From assembly GCA_029267445.1 (NCBI GenBank), contig JAJUIU010000027.1, positions 1 through 43,394 of the forward strand: a DNA stretch of 43,394 nt, read 5' to 3'. The first letter of the stretch is position 1. The number at the start of each line of letters is the position of its first letter. This document shows positions 24,665 through 33,036 of the stretch, one piece after another. Under the pieces are notes generated by a model. That model was given only the letters and a program-made list of their open reading frames with translations. It made no database searches and had not been told where the DNA came from. This DNA comes from Rhodospirillaceae bacterium (lineage in GTDB: Bacteria > Pseudomonadota > Alphaproteobacteria > Azospirillales > Azospirillaceae). Both the position numbers and the translations under genes were made by a program.

Positions 24665-26470
24665 ATGGCGCTTGCCGAGCTGGTCCAGGGTGCGGCGTTC
24701 CTCGGCGTCGAGCGGTCGTTCTCCGGCCGGCTCTGGCGCGCGCGCCCGGCGGACGAGCGGTTGGCGCTGGCCCACGCCCAGACGCGCGGGCTGCCGGAGC
24801 TGATCGGGCGGCTGCTGGCGGGGCGCGGCATCGGCCTTGAGGAGGCCGACGCGTTCCTGACGCCGACGCTGCGCACGCTGCTGCCAGATCCAAGCGTGCT
24901 GAAGGACATGGACAAGGCGGCCGACCGGATCGCGCGGGCGGTCCGGGATGGCGAGCGCGTGGCCGTGTTCGGCGACTACGACGTGGACGGCGCCACCTCA
25001 TCCGCGCTGCTGGCGCGGTTCTTCCGGGCGGTCGGGGCCGACCTGCGCGTCTACATCCCCGACCGCATCGCCGAGGGGTACGGCCCGAACGCGCCGGCCC
25101 TGCTGCGGCTGAAGGCCGAGGGGATCGGACTGGTCGTGACCGTGGACTGCGGCGTGACCGCGTTCGAGCCGCTGGCGGCGGCCCGGGACGCCGGGCTGGA
25201 GATCGTCGTCGTCGACCACCACAAGGCGGAGCCGGGCCTGCCGCCGGCGGTGGCCGTCGTGAACCCGAACCGGCTGGACGAGCCGGCGGACGGTGGGCTG
25301 AACGGCTTGGCGGCCGTCGGTGTCACCTTCCTGCTGGTGGTGGCGGTGAACCGCGCCCTGAGGGCGGCCGGATGGTATGCGGACCGGCCGGAGCCGGACC
25401 TGAAGGAGTGGCTGGATCTGGTGGCGCTGGGCACCGTCTGCGACGTGGTGCCGCTTGTCGGGCTGAACCGGGCGCTCGTCTCCCAGGGTCTGAAGGTCCT
25501 GGCCCGCCGCAGCAATCCCGGGATCGCGGCACTGGCCGATGTGGCCGGGGTGACCGAGCGGATGGACGCCTACCATGTCGGCTACATCGTCGGCCCGCGC
25601 GTGAACGCCGGCGGCCGGGTGGGGCAGGCAGACCTGGGTGCGCGAATCCTGACGACCGACGACGCGCGGGAGGCGTTCGACCTCGCCGCCCGGCTGCACG
25701 CCTACAATGGCGAGCGGCGCGCCCTGGAGGCCGGCGTGCTGGACGAGGCGATCTCCCAGGTGGAGGGTGCGGCGGACGGCCCCGATCTGGTCTTGGCCGT
25801 GGGCGAAGGCTGGCATCCCGGCGTGATCGGGATCGTCGCGTCGCGCCTGAAGGAACGGTTCAACCGGCCGGCCTGCGTGGTCGCGCTGTCCGATGGCATG
25901 GGCAAGGCCTCCGGCCGGTCGGTCCGGGGTGTGGACCTTGGGGCGGCGGTGATCGCGGCCCGACAGGAAGGGCTGCTGGTCAACGGCGGCGGGCACGCCA
26001 TGGCGGCGGGCTTCACCGTGGAGGCCGCGAAGCTGCCGGCCCTGCGCGACTTCCTGGCCGACCGCATCCGCCAGCAGCGCGACGGCGCCGGGCCGCTGGT
26101 CCCGACCCTGAACCTGGACGCCGCCATCACCGTGCGGGCGGCCACGCCCGACCTGGTCCGGCATGTCTGCCAGTTGGGCCCGTTCGGCACCGGCAACAGC
26201 GAGCCGCGCTTCGCCGTCATGGACGCCCGCGTGGTGAAGGCCGACGTGGTCGGGGCGAACCATGTGCGCTGCATCCTGACCGGGTCCGACGGTTCGCGCC
26301 TCAAATCCATCGCATTCCGGGCGCTGGATAACGACCTGGGCAAGGGGCTGCTGCAGAGCGGCGGGCGGCCACTGCATGTTGCCGGCACGCTGCGCGCCGA
26401 CACCTGGAACGGCAATGACGGCGTGCAGCTTCTGATCGACGACGCGGCCTTCGCGGGCCCGGCGTCCTGA
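24665..26470 (+). CDS. recJ: Single-strand DNA 5'-3' exonuclease RecJ
   Basis: Degrades single-stranded DNA in RecF recombination and mismatch repair. The 601 residues fit RecJ. The DHH catalytic motifs are present: FGDYDVDGATSSALL (about 100-115), VTVDCGVTA and VVVDHHKAE. The DHHA1 domain follows with KASGRSVRGVDLG and NGGGHAMAAGF, then a C-terminal OB-fold (LGPFGTGNSEPRF onward). The start is set by GAGG ahead of the ATG. Confidence 0.97.
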   Translation: MALAELVQGAAFLGVERSFSGRLWRARPADERLALAHAQTRGLPELIGRLLAGRGIGLEEADAFLTPTLRTLLPDPSVLKDMDKAADRIARAVRDGERVAVFGDYDVDGATSSALLARFFRAVGADLRVYIPDRIAEGYGPNAPALLRLKAEGIGLVVTVDCGVTAFEPLAAARDAGLEIVVVDHHKAEPGLPPAVAVVNPNRLDEPADGGLNGLAAVGVTFLLVVAVNRALRAAGWYADRPEPDLKEWLDLVALGTVCDVVPLVGLNRALVSQGLKVLARRSNPGIAALADVAGVTERMDAYHVGYIVGPRVNAGGRVGQADLGARILTTDDAREAFDLAARLHAYNGERRALEAGVLDEAISQVEGAADGPDLVLAVGEGWHPGVIGIVASRLKERFNRPACVVALSDGMGKASGRSVRGVDLGAAVIAARQEGLLVNGGGHAMAAGFTVEAAKLPALRDFLADRIRQQRDGAGPLVPTLNLDAAITVRAATPDLVRHVCQLGPFGTGNSEPRFAVMDARVVKADVVGANHVRCILTGSDGSRLKSIAFRALDNDLGKGLLQSGGRPLHVAGTLRADTWNGNDGVQLLIDDAAFAGPAS

Positions 26471-26503
26471 CGGCCCGGCGGGGCGGAGCGGGAGGAGGAC
26501 ATC

Positions 26504-27058
26504 ATGGCGGCGACGGCACCCGTCTGCGACTTCGGCTGGAAGGCGGCGCCCTTCGCCCTGCGCGGCACCGACGGGCGGACCTACGGACTGGAGGATGTGC
26601 GCGGGCCCAACGGCCTGCTGGTCATGTTCATCTGCAACCACTGCCCCTATGTGAAGGCGGTGATCGACCGGGTCGTGCGGGACGTGGCCATCCTTAAGGA
26701 CCACGGCGTCGGCGCGATCGCCATCATGCCCAACGACACCGCCCGGTATCCGGAGGACGGGTTCGAGCGGATGAAGGAGTTCGCGGCCGCGCACCGTTTC
26801 GGCTTCCCTTATGCGATCGACGAGACCCAGGCGGTGGCGCGGGCCTATGGCGCCGTCTGCACGCCGGATTTCTTCGGCTTCAACGCCGATCTGGGCCTGC
26901 AGTACCGGGGTCGGCTCGACGCCTCCAAGGTCCAGCCCGTGCCGGACGCCGAGCCGGAGCTGCTGAACGCGATGATCCAGGTGGCGCGGACGGGCGAGGG
27001 GCCGCGCGACCAGATCCCCAGCATGGGATGCTCGATCAAGTGGAAGGACCCCGTCTGA
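26504..27058 (+). CDS. Thioredoxin-fold protein (AhpC/TSA-like)
   Basis: A 184-residue soluble thioredoxin-fold protein without a signal peptide. The redox motif is CNHCPYV, with Cys44 and Cys47 in a CxxC arrangement, in place of the single peroxidatic Cys of true peroxiredoxins. MPNDTARYPEDGFERMKEFA and TPDFFGFNADLGLQYRGRLD are typical of the subgroup annotated as thioredoxin family or redoxin. A final Cys lies in IPSMGCSIKWK, also conserved in this subgroup. The likely role is cytoplasmic thiol reduction; the partner is unknown. GGAGGAGG precedes the ATG. Confidence 0.89.
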   Translation: MAATAPVCDFGWKAAPFALRGTDGRTYGLEDVRGPNGLLVMFICNHCPYVKAVIDRVVRDVAILKDHGVGAIAIMPNDTARYPEDGFERMKEFAAAHRFGFPYAIDETQAVARAYGAVCTPDFFGFNADLGLQYRGRLDASKVQPVPDAEPELLNAMIQVARTGEGPRDQIPSMGCSIKWKDPV

Positions 27059-27103
27059 GCCCGTCTGCCGGGGGGCCGCGGGCGCCGGACGGGTGGGGAT
27101 CGC

Positions 27104-27133
27104 TTGACCGGATGCGCCCCCCTCTGCTACCTG
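27104..27133 (+). promoter_or_regulatory. Candidate promoter of the TPR protein-bamB-der operon
   Basis: TTGACC (27104-27109) followed, after 17 or 18 bases, by CTACCT or TACCTG. The -35 is good and the -10 weak. It lies about 45 bases before the first gene of the operon. Confidence 0.35.
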
Positions 27134-27175
27134 CCCCCTCTACCGATGGAGTCCGGCCGACGCCGGGATTGACGC

Positions 27176-27841
27176 ATGGCTGACATTTTCCGCGAGGTCG
27201 ACGAGGACCTTCGCCGCGACCGGATGGAGCGGCTCTGGCAGCGCTATGGCGGCGTCATCGTCGCCGTGGCCGTGCTGATCGTCGGCGCCACGGCGGGATA
27301 TGTCCTGTGGCAGCGCTGGCAGGCCTCCGAGCAGGTCGAGAAGACGGCCGTGCTGCTGTCGGCGGTGGAGCCGCTGGACGTGCCGGAGGGCGGCACGCCG
27401 GACGCCCAGGCGGCGATCAAGGCGCTGGAGGCGGCGGGCGCCCAGCTCGACGGCGCGCATGCGGCCCTGGCGCGGCTGTATCAGGCCGGTCTGCTGGCGC
27501 GGGAGGGGGCGACGGCCGAGGCCGTGGCGCTATACGACCAGGTCGCGGGCACCGGCGGCACCGATCCGCTGTTCCGTGACCTCGCCCTGCTGTTGTCCGT
27601 CCTGCATCAGGTGGACAGCGGCGATCCGGCCCAGCTCCAGGGGCGGCTGACCCCGCTGACGGCGGCGGGCAATCCGTGGCGCTTCTCCGCCCGGGAGCTG
27701 TCCGCCCTGCTGGCGGTCCGCGCGGGCGACACCGCAAAGGCGGCGGCCGAGTTCAAGGCCCTGGCCGAGGATGCCGACACCCCGGCCGGCATCCGCAACC
27801 GCGCGTCCGAGCTGGCGTCCTTCTATTCGGCCCCCCGATGA
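27176..27841 (+). CDS. YfgM-like TPR membrane protein
   Basis: A 221-residue protein: a basic cytoplasmic N-terminus (DEDLRRDRMERLWQRYG), one transmembrane helix (about residues 26-43) and a periplasmic domain with Ala/Leu-rich TPR-like helices to the end. This is the layout of YfgM (TPR_21 family), a SecYEG-associated partner of periplasmic chaperones in E. coli. The context agrees: bamB and der follow in the order found in E. coli. The stop overlaps the bamB start (ATGA). Confidence 0.83.
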   Translation: MADIFREVDEDLRRDRMERLWQRYGGVIVAVAVLIVGATAGYVLWQRWQASEQVEKTAVLLSAVEPLDVPEGGTPDAQAAIKALEAAGAQLDGAHAALARLYQAGLLAREGATAEAVALYDQVAGTGGTDPLFRDLALLLSVLHQVDSGDPAQLQGRLTPLTAAGNPWRFSARELSALLAVRAGDTAKAAAEFKALAEDADTPAGIRNRASELASFYSAPR

Positions 27842-29205
27842 CCACGACCCGAACCGACCGGAAAACCATGCCCCCTCGCTCCCCGACCGGCCGCATCCTG
27901 ATCGGCGCCGTGCTGGCCCTCAGCCTCACGGGCTGCGGCATCGGCGACTGGTTCAGCAGCGACGACGACGGCCCCCGGCTGCCGGGCAACCGCATCTCCG
28001 TGCTGCAGCTCGAGCAGCAGCTTGAGCCGGACCCGCAACTGGCGCAGCGGCCGGTGGAGCTGCCGGAGCCGCGCGTGAACACCGACTGGGCGCAGGCCGG
28101 CGGCAACATCACGAACTCCCCCGGCCATCTGGCGCTGCCGGCGACGCTGCGCGAGGCGTGGCGCGTCGGGATCGAGGGTTCGTCCTCCAACACGCGTCTG
28201 CTGAACGGTCCGGTCGTGGCCGACGGCCGTGTCTATGTGCTGGACACCGACTACGACCTGCACGCCATCGACGAGGCGTCGGGCCGGACGATCTGGACCA
28301 GCAACATGAAGCGCGAGGACCAGGAGGGCGACGCCATCGGCGGCGGCGTGGCCGTCGCCGAGGGTCGCGTCTTCGTCACCACCGGCTTCGGCGAGACGGT
28401 CGCGGTCGATCCGGCGAACGGGCAGGTGATCTGGCGCCAGCGCATCGCGGGTCCGATCCGGGCCGCGCCGACCGTGGTGGGCGGCCGGGTGTTCGTGAAC
28501 ACGATCGACAACCAGTTCGTCGTCCTGGCGGCCGAGAACCGGGCCCTGCAATGGGTGCACACCGGCATCCTGGAGGCGGCCGCGCTGCTGGGCGCGCCAA
28601 GTGCCGCCGTCGACAACGACATCGTTTTCGTCCCGTACTCCTCCGGCGAGCTGTTCGCGCTGCGGGTGGAGAACGGCCAGCAGGCCTGGCAGGAGAACCT
28701 CGCGGCCGTCCGCCGCGGCGCCAATCTGGCCGGGCTGGCGGACATCCGCGGCCGGCCGGTGGTGGATCGCGGGGCGATCTTCGCCGTCAGCCATTCCGGC
28801 CGCATGGCGGCGATCGACGTGCGCACCGGCCAGCGCATCTGGGAGCAGGACATCGGCGGTCTGAACACCCCCTGGGTGGTCGGCGACTGGGTGTTCGTGC
28901 TGAGCACCGACAACCAGCTCGTCGCCCTGACCCGCGACACCGGCCGGGTCCGCTGGATCAGCCAGCTGGAGCAGTACGAGGATCCGGACGACCGCGACGA
29001 TCCGATCCACTGGACCGGCCCCGTCGCCGCCGGCGGTCGCCTGCTGCTGACCAACAGCATCGGCGAGCTGGTCGAGGTGTCCCCGTCCACGGGCGAGGTG
29101 ATCAAGCGGACCGATCTGCCGGACGGCGTGTTGGTACAGCCGGTCATCGCCAACAACACCCTGTTCCTGCTGACCGAGGACGGCGACCTCGTCGCCTACC
29201 GCTGA
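27838..29205 (+). CDS. bamB: Outer-membrane assembly lipoprotein BamB
   Basis: A 455-residue lipoprotein of the BAM complex, a beta-propeller with PQQ-like repeats. The signal peptide ends in LSLTGC, with Cys33 lipidated. The blades show the repeat pattern of aromatic/Gly strands, e.g. [40 protein letters not shown] and [16 protein letters not shown] short Asp-rich segment follows the lipid site. The start overlaps the TPR gene stop; an in-frame ATG 10 codons later would give a shorter signal peptide. bamE is in the same window, 24 kb away. Confidence 0.94.
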   Translation: MTTTRTDRKTMPPRSPTGRILIGAVLALSLTGCGIGDWFSSDDDGPRLPGNRISVLQLEQQLEPDPQLAQRPVELPEPRVNTDWAQAGGNITNSPGHLALPATLREAWRVGIEGSSSNTRLLNGPVVADGRVYVLDTDYDLHAIDEASGRTIWTSNMKREDQEGDAIGGGVAVAEGRVFVTTGFGETVAVDPANGQVIWRQRIAGPIRAAPTVVGGRVFVNTIDNQFVVLAAENRALQWVHTGILEAAALLGAPSAAVDNDIVFVPYSSGELFALRVENGQQAWQENLAAVRRGANLAGLADIRGRPVVDRGAIFAVSHSGRMAAIDVRTGQRIWEQDIGGLNTPWVVGDWVFVLSTDNQLVALTRDTGRVRWISQLEQYEDPDDRDDPIHWTGPVAAGGRLLLTNSIGELVEVSPSTGEVIKRTDLPDGVLVQPVIANNTLFLLTEDGDLVAYR

Positions 29206-29216
29206 GGACACCTGCC

Positions 29217-30620
29217 ATGGGCCAGCCGAAACGGCGGCTGACCGTCGCCATCATCGGCCGGCCGAACGTCGGCAAGTCGACCCTGTTCAACCGGCTGGTC
29301 GGCAAGAAGCTGGCCATCGTCGACGACACGCCCGGCGTGACGCGCGACTGGCGCGCCGCCGACGCGCGGCTGGCCGGCGTCGAGCTGACGGTGGTGGACA
29401 CAGCGGGCCTGGAGGAGGCGTTCGACCAGAGCCTGGAGGCGCGCATGCGCCGCCAGACGGAGATGGCGATCGAACGGGCCGACGTGGCCCTGTTCCTGAT
29501 CGACGCGCGGGCGGGTGTCACGCCGCTGGACCGGCACTTCGCCCAGTGGCTGCGCAAGCAGAAGACGCCGGTCGTCCTGCTGGCCAACAAATGCGAGGGC
29601 AGGGCCTCGCAGCCCGGGCTGATCGAGGCGTTCGAGCTGGGCATGGGCGAGCCGGTGCCGATTTCCGCCGAGCACGGGGAGGGGCTGGCCGACCTCGTAG
29701 ACGCGCTGGCGCCCTTCATACCGGCGGAGGAACCGGCCGGGGAGGAGGAGGCCGATGAGGTGGACATCCCCGAGGACGGGGAACCCGCCGAGGCCGAGCC
29801 CGAGCAGAAGGCCCTTCAGCTCGCCATCGTCGGGCGGCCCAACGTCGGCAAGTCCACACTGCTGAACAGCCTCGTGGGCGAGGAGCGGGTGCTGACGGGC
29901 CCGGAAGCCGGGATGACGCGCGACGCCATCGCCGTGGAATGGGACTGGAAAGGCCAGCCGATGCGGCTGGTGGACACGGCCGGCCTGCGCCGCCGGGCGC
30001 GGGTCGAGACCAAGCTGGAGAAGCTGGCCGTCGCCGACACGCTGCGGGTGATCCGGCTGGCCCATGTGGTGGTGCTGGTCCTGGACATCGACGGCATCCT
30101 GGACAAGCAGGACCTCACCATCGCGCGGATGGTGGTCGACGAGGGCCGGGGCCTCGTGATCGCCATCAACAAATGGGACGCGGTGGAGAACAAGGCCGAG
30201 GCGCTGCAGCAGCTGCGCGACCGGCTGGAAACGTCGCTGCCGCAGGTCCGGGGCGTGCCGACCGTCACCATCTCCGCCCTGCGCCGCCAGAAGCTGGACC
30301 AGTTGCTGGACGCGGTGATGGAGACCTACCGCCTGTGGAACCGCCGTATTCCGACGGCCCAGCTCAACCGCTGGCTCCAGGGGATGATGGAGACGCACCC
30401 GCCGCCGCTGGTCGAGGGGCGCCGCCTGAAGATCCGCTACATGACCCAGGTGAAGGGCCGGCCACCGACCTTCGCGCTGTTCTCCAACAATCCGGGCGAG
30501 CTGCCCGAACACTACATGCGCTACCTGGTGAACGGGCTGCGCGAGGCGTTCGAGCTGCCGGGCGTGCCGATCCGGTTCCTGCTGCGCAAGGCCAGCAGCA
30601 ACCCGTATTCCGAGGACTGA
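29217..30620 (+). CDS. der: GTPase Der (EngA), tandem G domains
   Basis: Needed for assembly of the 50S subunit. The 467 residues hold two G domains, with P-loops GRPNVGKST at 14-22 and 206-214, G3 motifs DTAG in each half, and G4 NKCE and NKWD. A C-terminal KH-like domain ends in [19 protein letters not shown]. The linker between the G domains (about 168-199) is long and very acidic ([19 protein letters not shown]). The ATG at 29217 follows bamB by 11 bases. Confidence 0.98.
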   Translation: MGQPKRRLTVAIIGRPNVGKSTLFNRLVGKKLAIVDDTPGVTRDWRAADARLAGVELTVVDTAGLEEAFDQSLEARMRRQTEMAIERADVALFLIDARAGVTPLDRHFAQWLRKQKTPVVLLANKCEGRASQPGLIEAFELGMGEPVPISAEHGEGLADLVDALAPFIPAEEPAGEEEADEVDIPEDGEPAEAEPEQKALQLAIVGRPNVGKSTLLNSLVGEERVLTGPEAGMTRDAIAVEWDWKGQPMRLVDTAGLRRRARVETKLEKLAVADTLRVIRLAHVVVLVLDIDGILDKQDLTIARMVVDEGRGLVIAINKWDAVENKAEALQQLRDRLETSLPQVRGVPTVTISALRRQKLDQLLDAVMETYRLWNRRIPTAQLNRWLQGMMETHPPPLVEGRRLKIRYMTQVKGRPPTFALFSNNPGELPEHYMRYLVNGLREAFELPGVPIRFLLRKASSNPYSED

Positions 30621-30688
30621 GGCCAAGGCGGTTTCGCCGTTCCCCATGATCCGGTAGGATTACCCCCACGGCACAGGGGGCGGGGGCC

Positions 30689-31903
30689 TTGGTCAACATC
30701 CTGAACAGGAAGCTCTCCTTCGAGGTTCTCACGCTCAAGGAGAAGCGCTGGCTGATCGACTGCGTCTGCGAGACGGAACAGCAGGCTCTGGTCTGGGCCC
30801 GCAAGCTGATCGCCAGCGGCAAGATCGAGGCGGCCCGGATCGTCCAGTACCGGACCATGCCCATCACCGGCTTCACCACGTCGAAGGTGATCTTCGAGGA
30901 GCAGGCGCCGGTGCTGACGGAGAAGCCCGTCATCGTGCGGGAGCCGTCGGGCGACCTCGTGTCCGTCTGCGCTTCCACGGCCGATCTCTACAGCCCGTCC
31001 AGCCGGCGCATGCTGGCGACGATCCTGCGCGACTACTTCACCAAGGTGCAGGTGACGCCGACCGAGCTGCTGCACGGCTGGACCCATGTGAAGAAGCTGC
31101 AGGACAACGGCGCCATCCTGATGACGGCGGTGCACCGAGCCGGGTCGGTGCAGGCGCGCTGCACAGCCACCGACGCCAAGGACCGGATCAACGCGCTGAA
31201 CCGCATGGTCGACGAGGTCGCCAACCGCGCCCGCGACTTCGCCGTGGAGCGCAAGAAGCTGCCGCACTACGACGGGTCGGACCTGGGGACCTACTGCGAG
31301 AGGCTGCGGGCCCGGGTGGCCGAGGACCAGTACGACTACACGGTCCGGTCCATGCTGACGGCGTGGCTCTACGACCAGCGATCCCTCGGGGCCAAGATGG
31401 AGTCGCTGATGGGCCTGATGACCGACGGGCTCGAGATGGGGCTGGTGCTGGAGCTCGACGGGATCGTCGCCGACATCCTCTGCTTCGGCGAGACGATCCA
31501 GGACCTGTTCGGCGCCCAGGCCAACATGGGCGGATTCCTGATCACCCTGGCCGACATGCTGAACGGGCGGACCGAGACGCTGGCGAAATCGAAGAATCCG
31601 GCGCTGAAGGACGTGGCCGCCAAGCTGAACGCCGGGATGCTGCCGCAGTGCCGGGACGTGCTGGTGGAGCGCCTGTTGCGGGAGATCGGCAGCGACAAGC
31701 CGCTGGACAAGACCGACCCGCAGCAGGACCAGAAGCTGACCGAGAAGCTTGGCGAGCATCTGAGGGACGCCGACGGCATCACGCTCGGCGGGGAGGCGAC
31801 GGAGAAGGCCCTGGCGGCCCGGAAGCTCAGGATCCGTCAGAACCTGCTGCGGCAGATGGGATTGCACGCCATCGCGGAGAATCTGCGCCCCGATCAGGCG
31901 TGA
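30689..31903 (+). CDS. Conserved-looking protein of unknown function, 404 residues
   Basis: I do not recognise this protein. It starts with TTG behind a G-rich stretch; no ATG or GTG fits, and the next Met is at residue 57. Three parts can be seen. An N-terminal alpha/beta unit (about 1-55) reads FEVLTLKEKRWLIDCVCETEQQALVWARKLIASG and resembles small domains found at the N-terminus of other Rhodospirillales proteins. A middle region (60-200) of mixed strands and helices contains LRDYFTKVQVTPTELLHGW. A helical C-terminal half (200-400) follows, with ELDGIVADILCFGETIQDLFGAQ. There is no signal peptide, and codon use is like that of its neighbours. It follows der by 68 bases and converges with sciP. 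Confidence 0.82.
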   Translation: MVNILNRKLSFEVLTLKEKRWLIDCVCETEQQALVWARKLIASGKIEAARIVQYRTMPITGFTTSKVIFEEQAPVLTEKPVIVREPSGDLVSVCASTADLYSPSSRRMLATILRDYFTKVQVTPTELLHGWTHVKKLQDNGAILMTAVHRAGSVQARCTATDAKDRINALNRMVDEVANRARDFAVERKKLPHYDGSDLGTYCERLRARVAEDQYDYTVRSMLTAWLYDQRSLGAKMESLMGLMTDGLEMGLVLELDGIVADILCFGETIQDLFGAQANMGGFLITLADMLNGRTETLAKSKNPALKDVAAKLNAGMLPQCRDVLVERLLREIGSDKPLDKTDPQQDQKLTEKLGEHLRDADGITLGGEATEKALAARKLRIRQNLLRQMGLHAIAENLRPDQA

Positions 31904-31924
31904 GACGCGGTGGCGCGCCGGCCG

Positions 31925-32248
31925 TCAGGCGGGCGGCTCCCCCTCCCGGATACGATACTGCTGGATGCGGGTGACGCGCAGGCCGCGTACGCCATGCCGG
32001 TCGATCATCCGCTCCCAGGACCGGTACTCCTCGGCGGAGAGGCCGTAACGGGCGCAGGCGTCCTCCAGGCTCAGCAGGCCCGCGCGGACGCCGGCGACCA
32101 CCTCCGCCTTGCGGCGGGTGACCCAGCGCTTGGTGTCGGCGGGCGGCAGATCGTCGAGGCGGAGGGGCGGCGTCTGCGCCGCGCGTGGGGCGGCCGGCGT
32201 CTCCGGACCGCCGGGCTCCGCCTTCTCCTGTGTTGCGACGGGGATCAT
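31925..32248 (-). CDS. sciP: CtrA inhibitor SciP (DUF1153)
   Basis: A 107-residue protein whose C-terminal two thirds is DUF1153: LPPADTKRWVTRRKAEVVA, then AGLLSLEDACARYGLSAEEY and SWERMIDRHGVRGLRVTR. In Caulobacter SciP binds CtrA and DNA and blocks CtrA-activated genes, many of them flagellar. The ATG at 32248 follows GGAG; an in-frame start 30 codons earlier reads through the palindrome and is rejected. The N-terminal 35 residues are Pro/Ala-rich and disordered. It lies next to fliK-flgD. Its upstream region has a 16-bp palindrome and CtrA-like half-sites. Confidence 0.92.
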   Translation of the reverse strand: MIPVATQEKAEPGGPETPAAPRAAQTPPLRLDDLPPADTKRWVTRRKAEVVAGVRAGLLSLEDACARYGLSAEEYRSWERMIDRHGVRGLRVTRIQQYRIREGEPPA

Positions 32249-32277
32249 GGATCTCCGGTCAGAGTGTCCCAAACCTA

Positions 32278-32293
32278 GCCCTATCGATAGGGC
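32278..32293. promoter_or_regulatory. 16-bp perfect palindrome upstream of sciP
   Basis: GCCCTATCGATAGGGC is a perfect dyad, 29 bases before the sciP start codon. It is a candidate operator, possibly autoregulatory, or a stem in the leader RNA. Confidence 0.35.
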
Positions 32294-32301
32294 CGGACCG
32301 G

Positions 32302-32316
32302 TTAAGACATGCTGAA
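32302..32316 (-). promoter_or_regulatory. CtrA-like box upstream of sciP
   Basis: On the minus strand TTCA-N7-TTAA, one mismatch from the CtrA consensus TTAA-N7-TTAA. It is 53 bases before the sciP start. In Caulobacter, CtrA activates sciP. Confidence 0.35.
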
Positions 32317-32343
32317 CGGAGCCCCCAGGGCCCGTCACGGGCG

Positions 32344-33018
32344 TCAGCCGTTGCGGACGCTGAGCACGTTCTCCAGGCCGAGCGGCATGGTGCCGATCAG
32401 GAGCTTGGTGCCGCCGGACGCCATGTCCACACCATTGACGCGGCCGGCGGCGCGGACCATGGACTGGACGGGGTCGCCGTTCGGGGCCTTGGCCTTGACG
32501 AGCACCTGATAGACACCGTCCTCGAGCTGGCGGCCGGCGGCGTCCTTGCCGTCCCAGGTCACGAGCTGGGTGGACAGCGTGTTCTCCAGCGGCTTGGTCG
32601 CCACCAGCTTGCCGCTGGTGTCGTAAATCTCCGCCACGGCCTCACGCGTCTGGCTGGCCAGGGTGATGCCCATCTCGGCCCGCTTGTTCTGCAGCGGCAG
32701 GACGTCCCCGGTGAACTCGACGGTCTTGCCGATGTAGCCCAGCGCCTGGATGGCCTGGCCCTGGCTGAAGGTGAGGGCGAGGTTGTCGAGCTTCTCGTTG
32801 GTCGCAATCTGCTGTTCGACCTGGGAGAAGCTGACCAGCTGCTTGGTGAACTCCGAGCTGTCCTGCGGCTGCAGCGGGTCCTGGTTCTGGAGCTGCGTCG
32901 TCAGCAGGGTCAGGAACGTCTCGTAATTCTGGGAAAGCGCCCGGAAGGCGTTGCCGCCGGTGGCGCCGGGACCGGTCGGGGTCTGGGCCGGGGTCTGGGA
33001 AGTGATGGCGGAGGTCAT
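32344..33018 (-). CDS. flgD: Flagellar hook capping protein FlgD
   Basis: A 224-residue scaffold that caps the growing hook so that FlgE can polymerise. The N-terminal export region is Thr/Pro-rich; the conserved block FLTLLTTQLQNQDPLQPQDSSEFTKQLVSFSQVEQQ (about 36-71) is diagnostic. The FlgD Ig/TNR-like domain follows from about residue 95, with VTWDGKDAAGRQLEDGVYQ. AAGGAG precedes the ATG. It starts 18 bases after fliK on the same strand, forming a pair under the fliK sigma-54 promoter. Confidence 0.96.
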   Translation of the reverse strand: MTSAITSQTPAQTPTGPGATGGNAFRALSQNYETFLTLLTTQLQNQDPLQPQDSSEFTKQLVSFSQVEQQIATNEKLDNLALTFSQGQAIQALGYIGKTVEFTGDVLPLQNKRAEMGITLASQTREAVAEIYDTSGKLVATKPLENTLSTQLVTWDGKDAAGRQLEDGVYQVLVKAKAPNGDPVQSMVRAAGRVNGVDMASGGTKLLIGTMPLGLENVLSVRNG

Positions 33019-33036
33019 GGCTGTCTCCTTCTCGGA

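Noticed and set aside
32330-32342. GCCCGT-C-ACGGGC dyad after flgD as a terminator
   Set aside because: Only one central base and no T-tract; too small a loop for a terminator hairpin.
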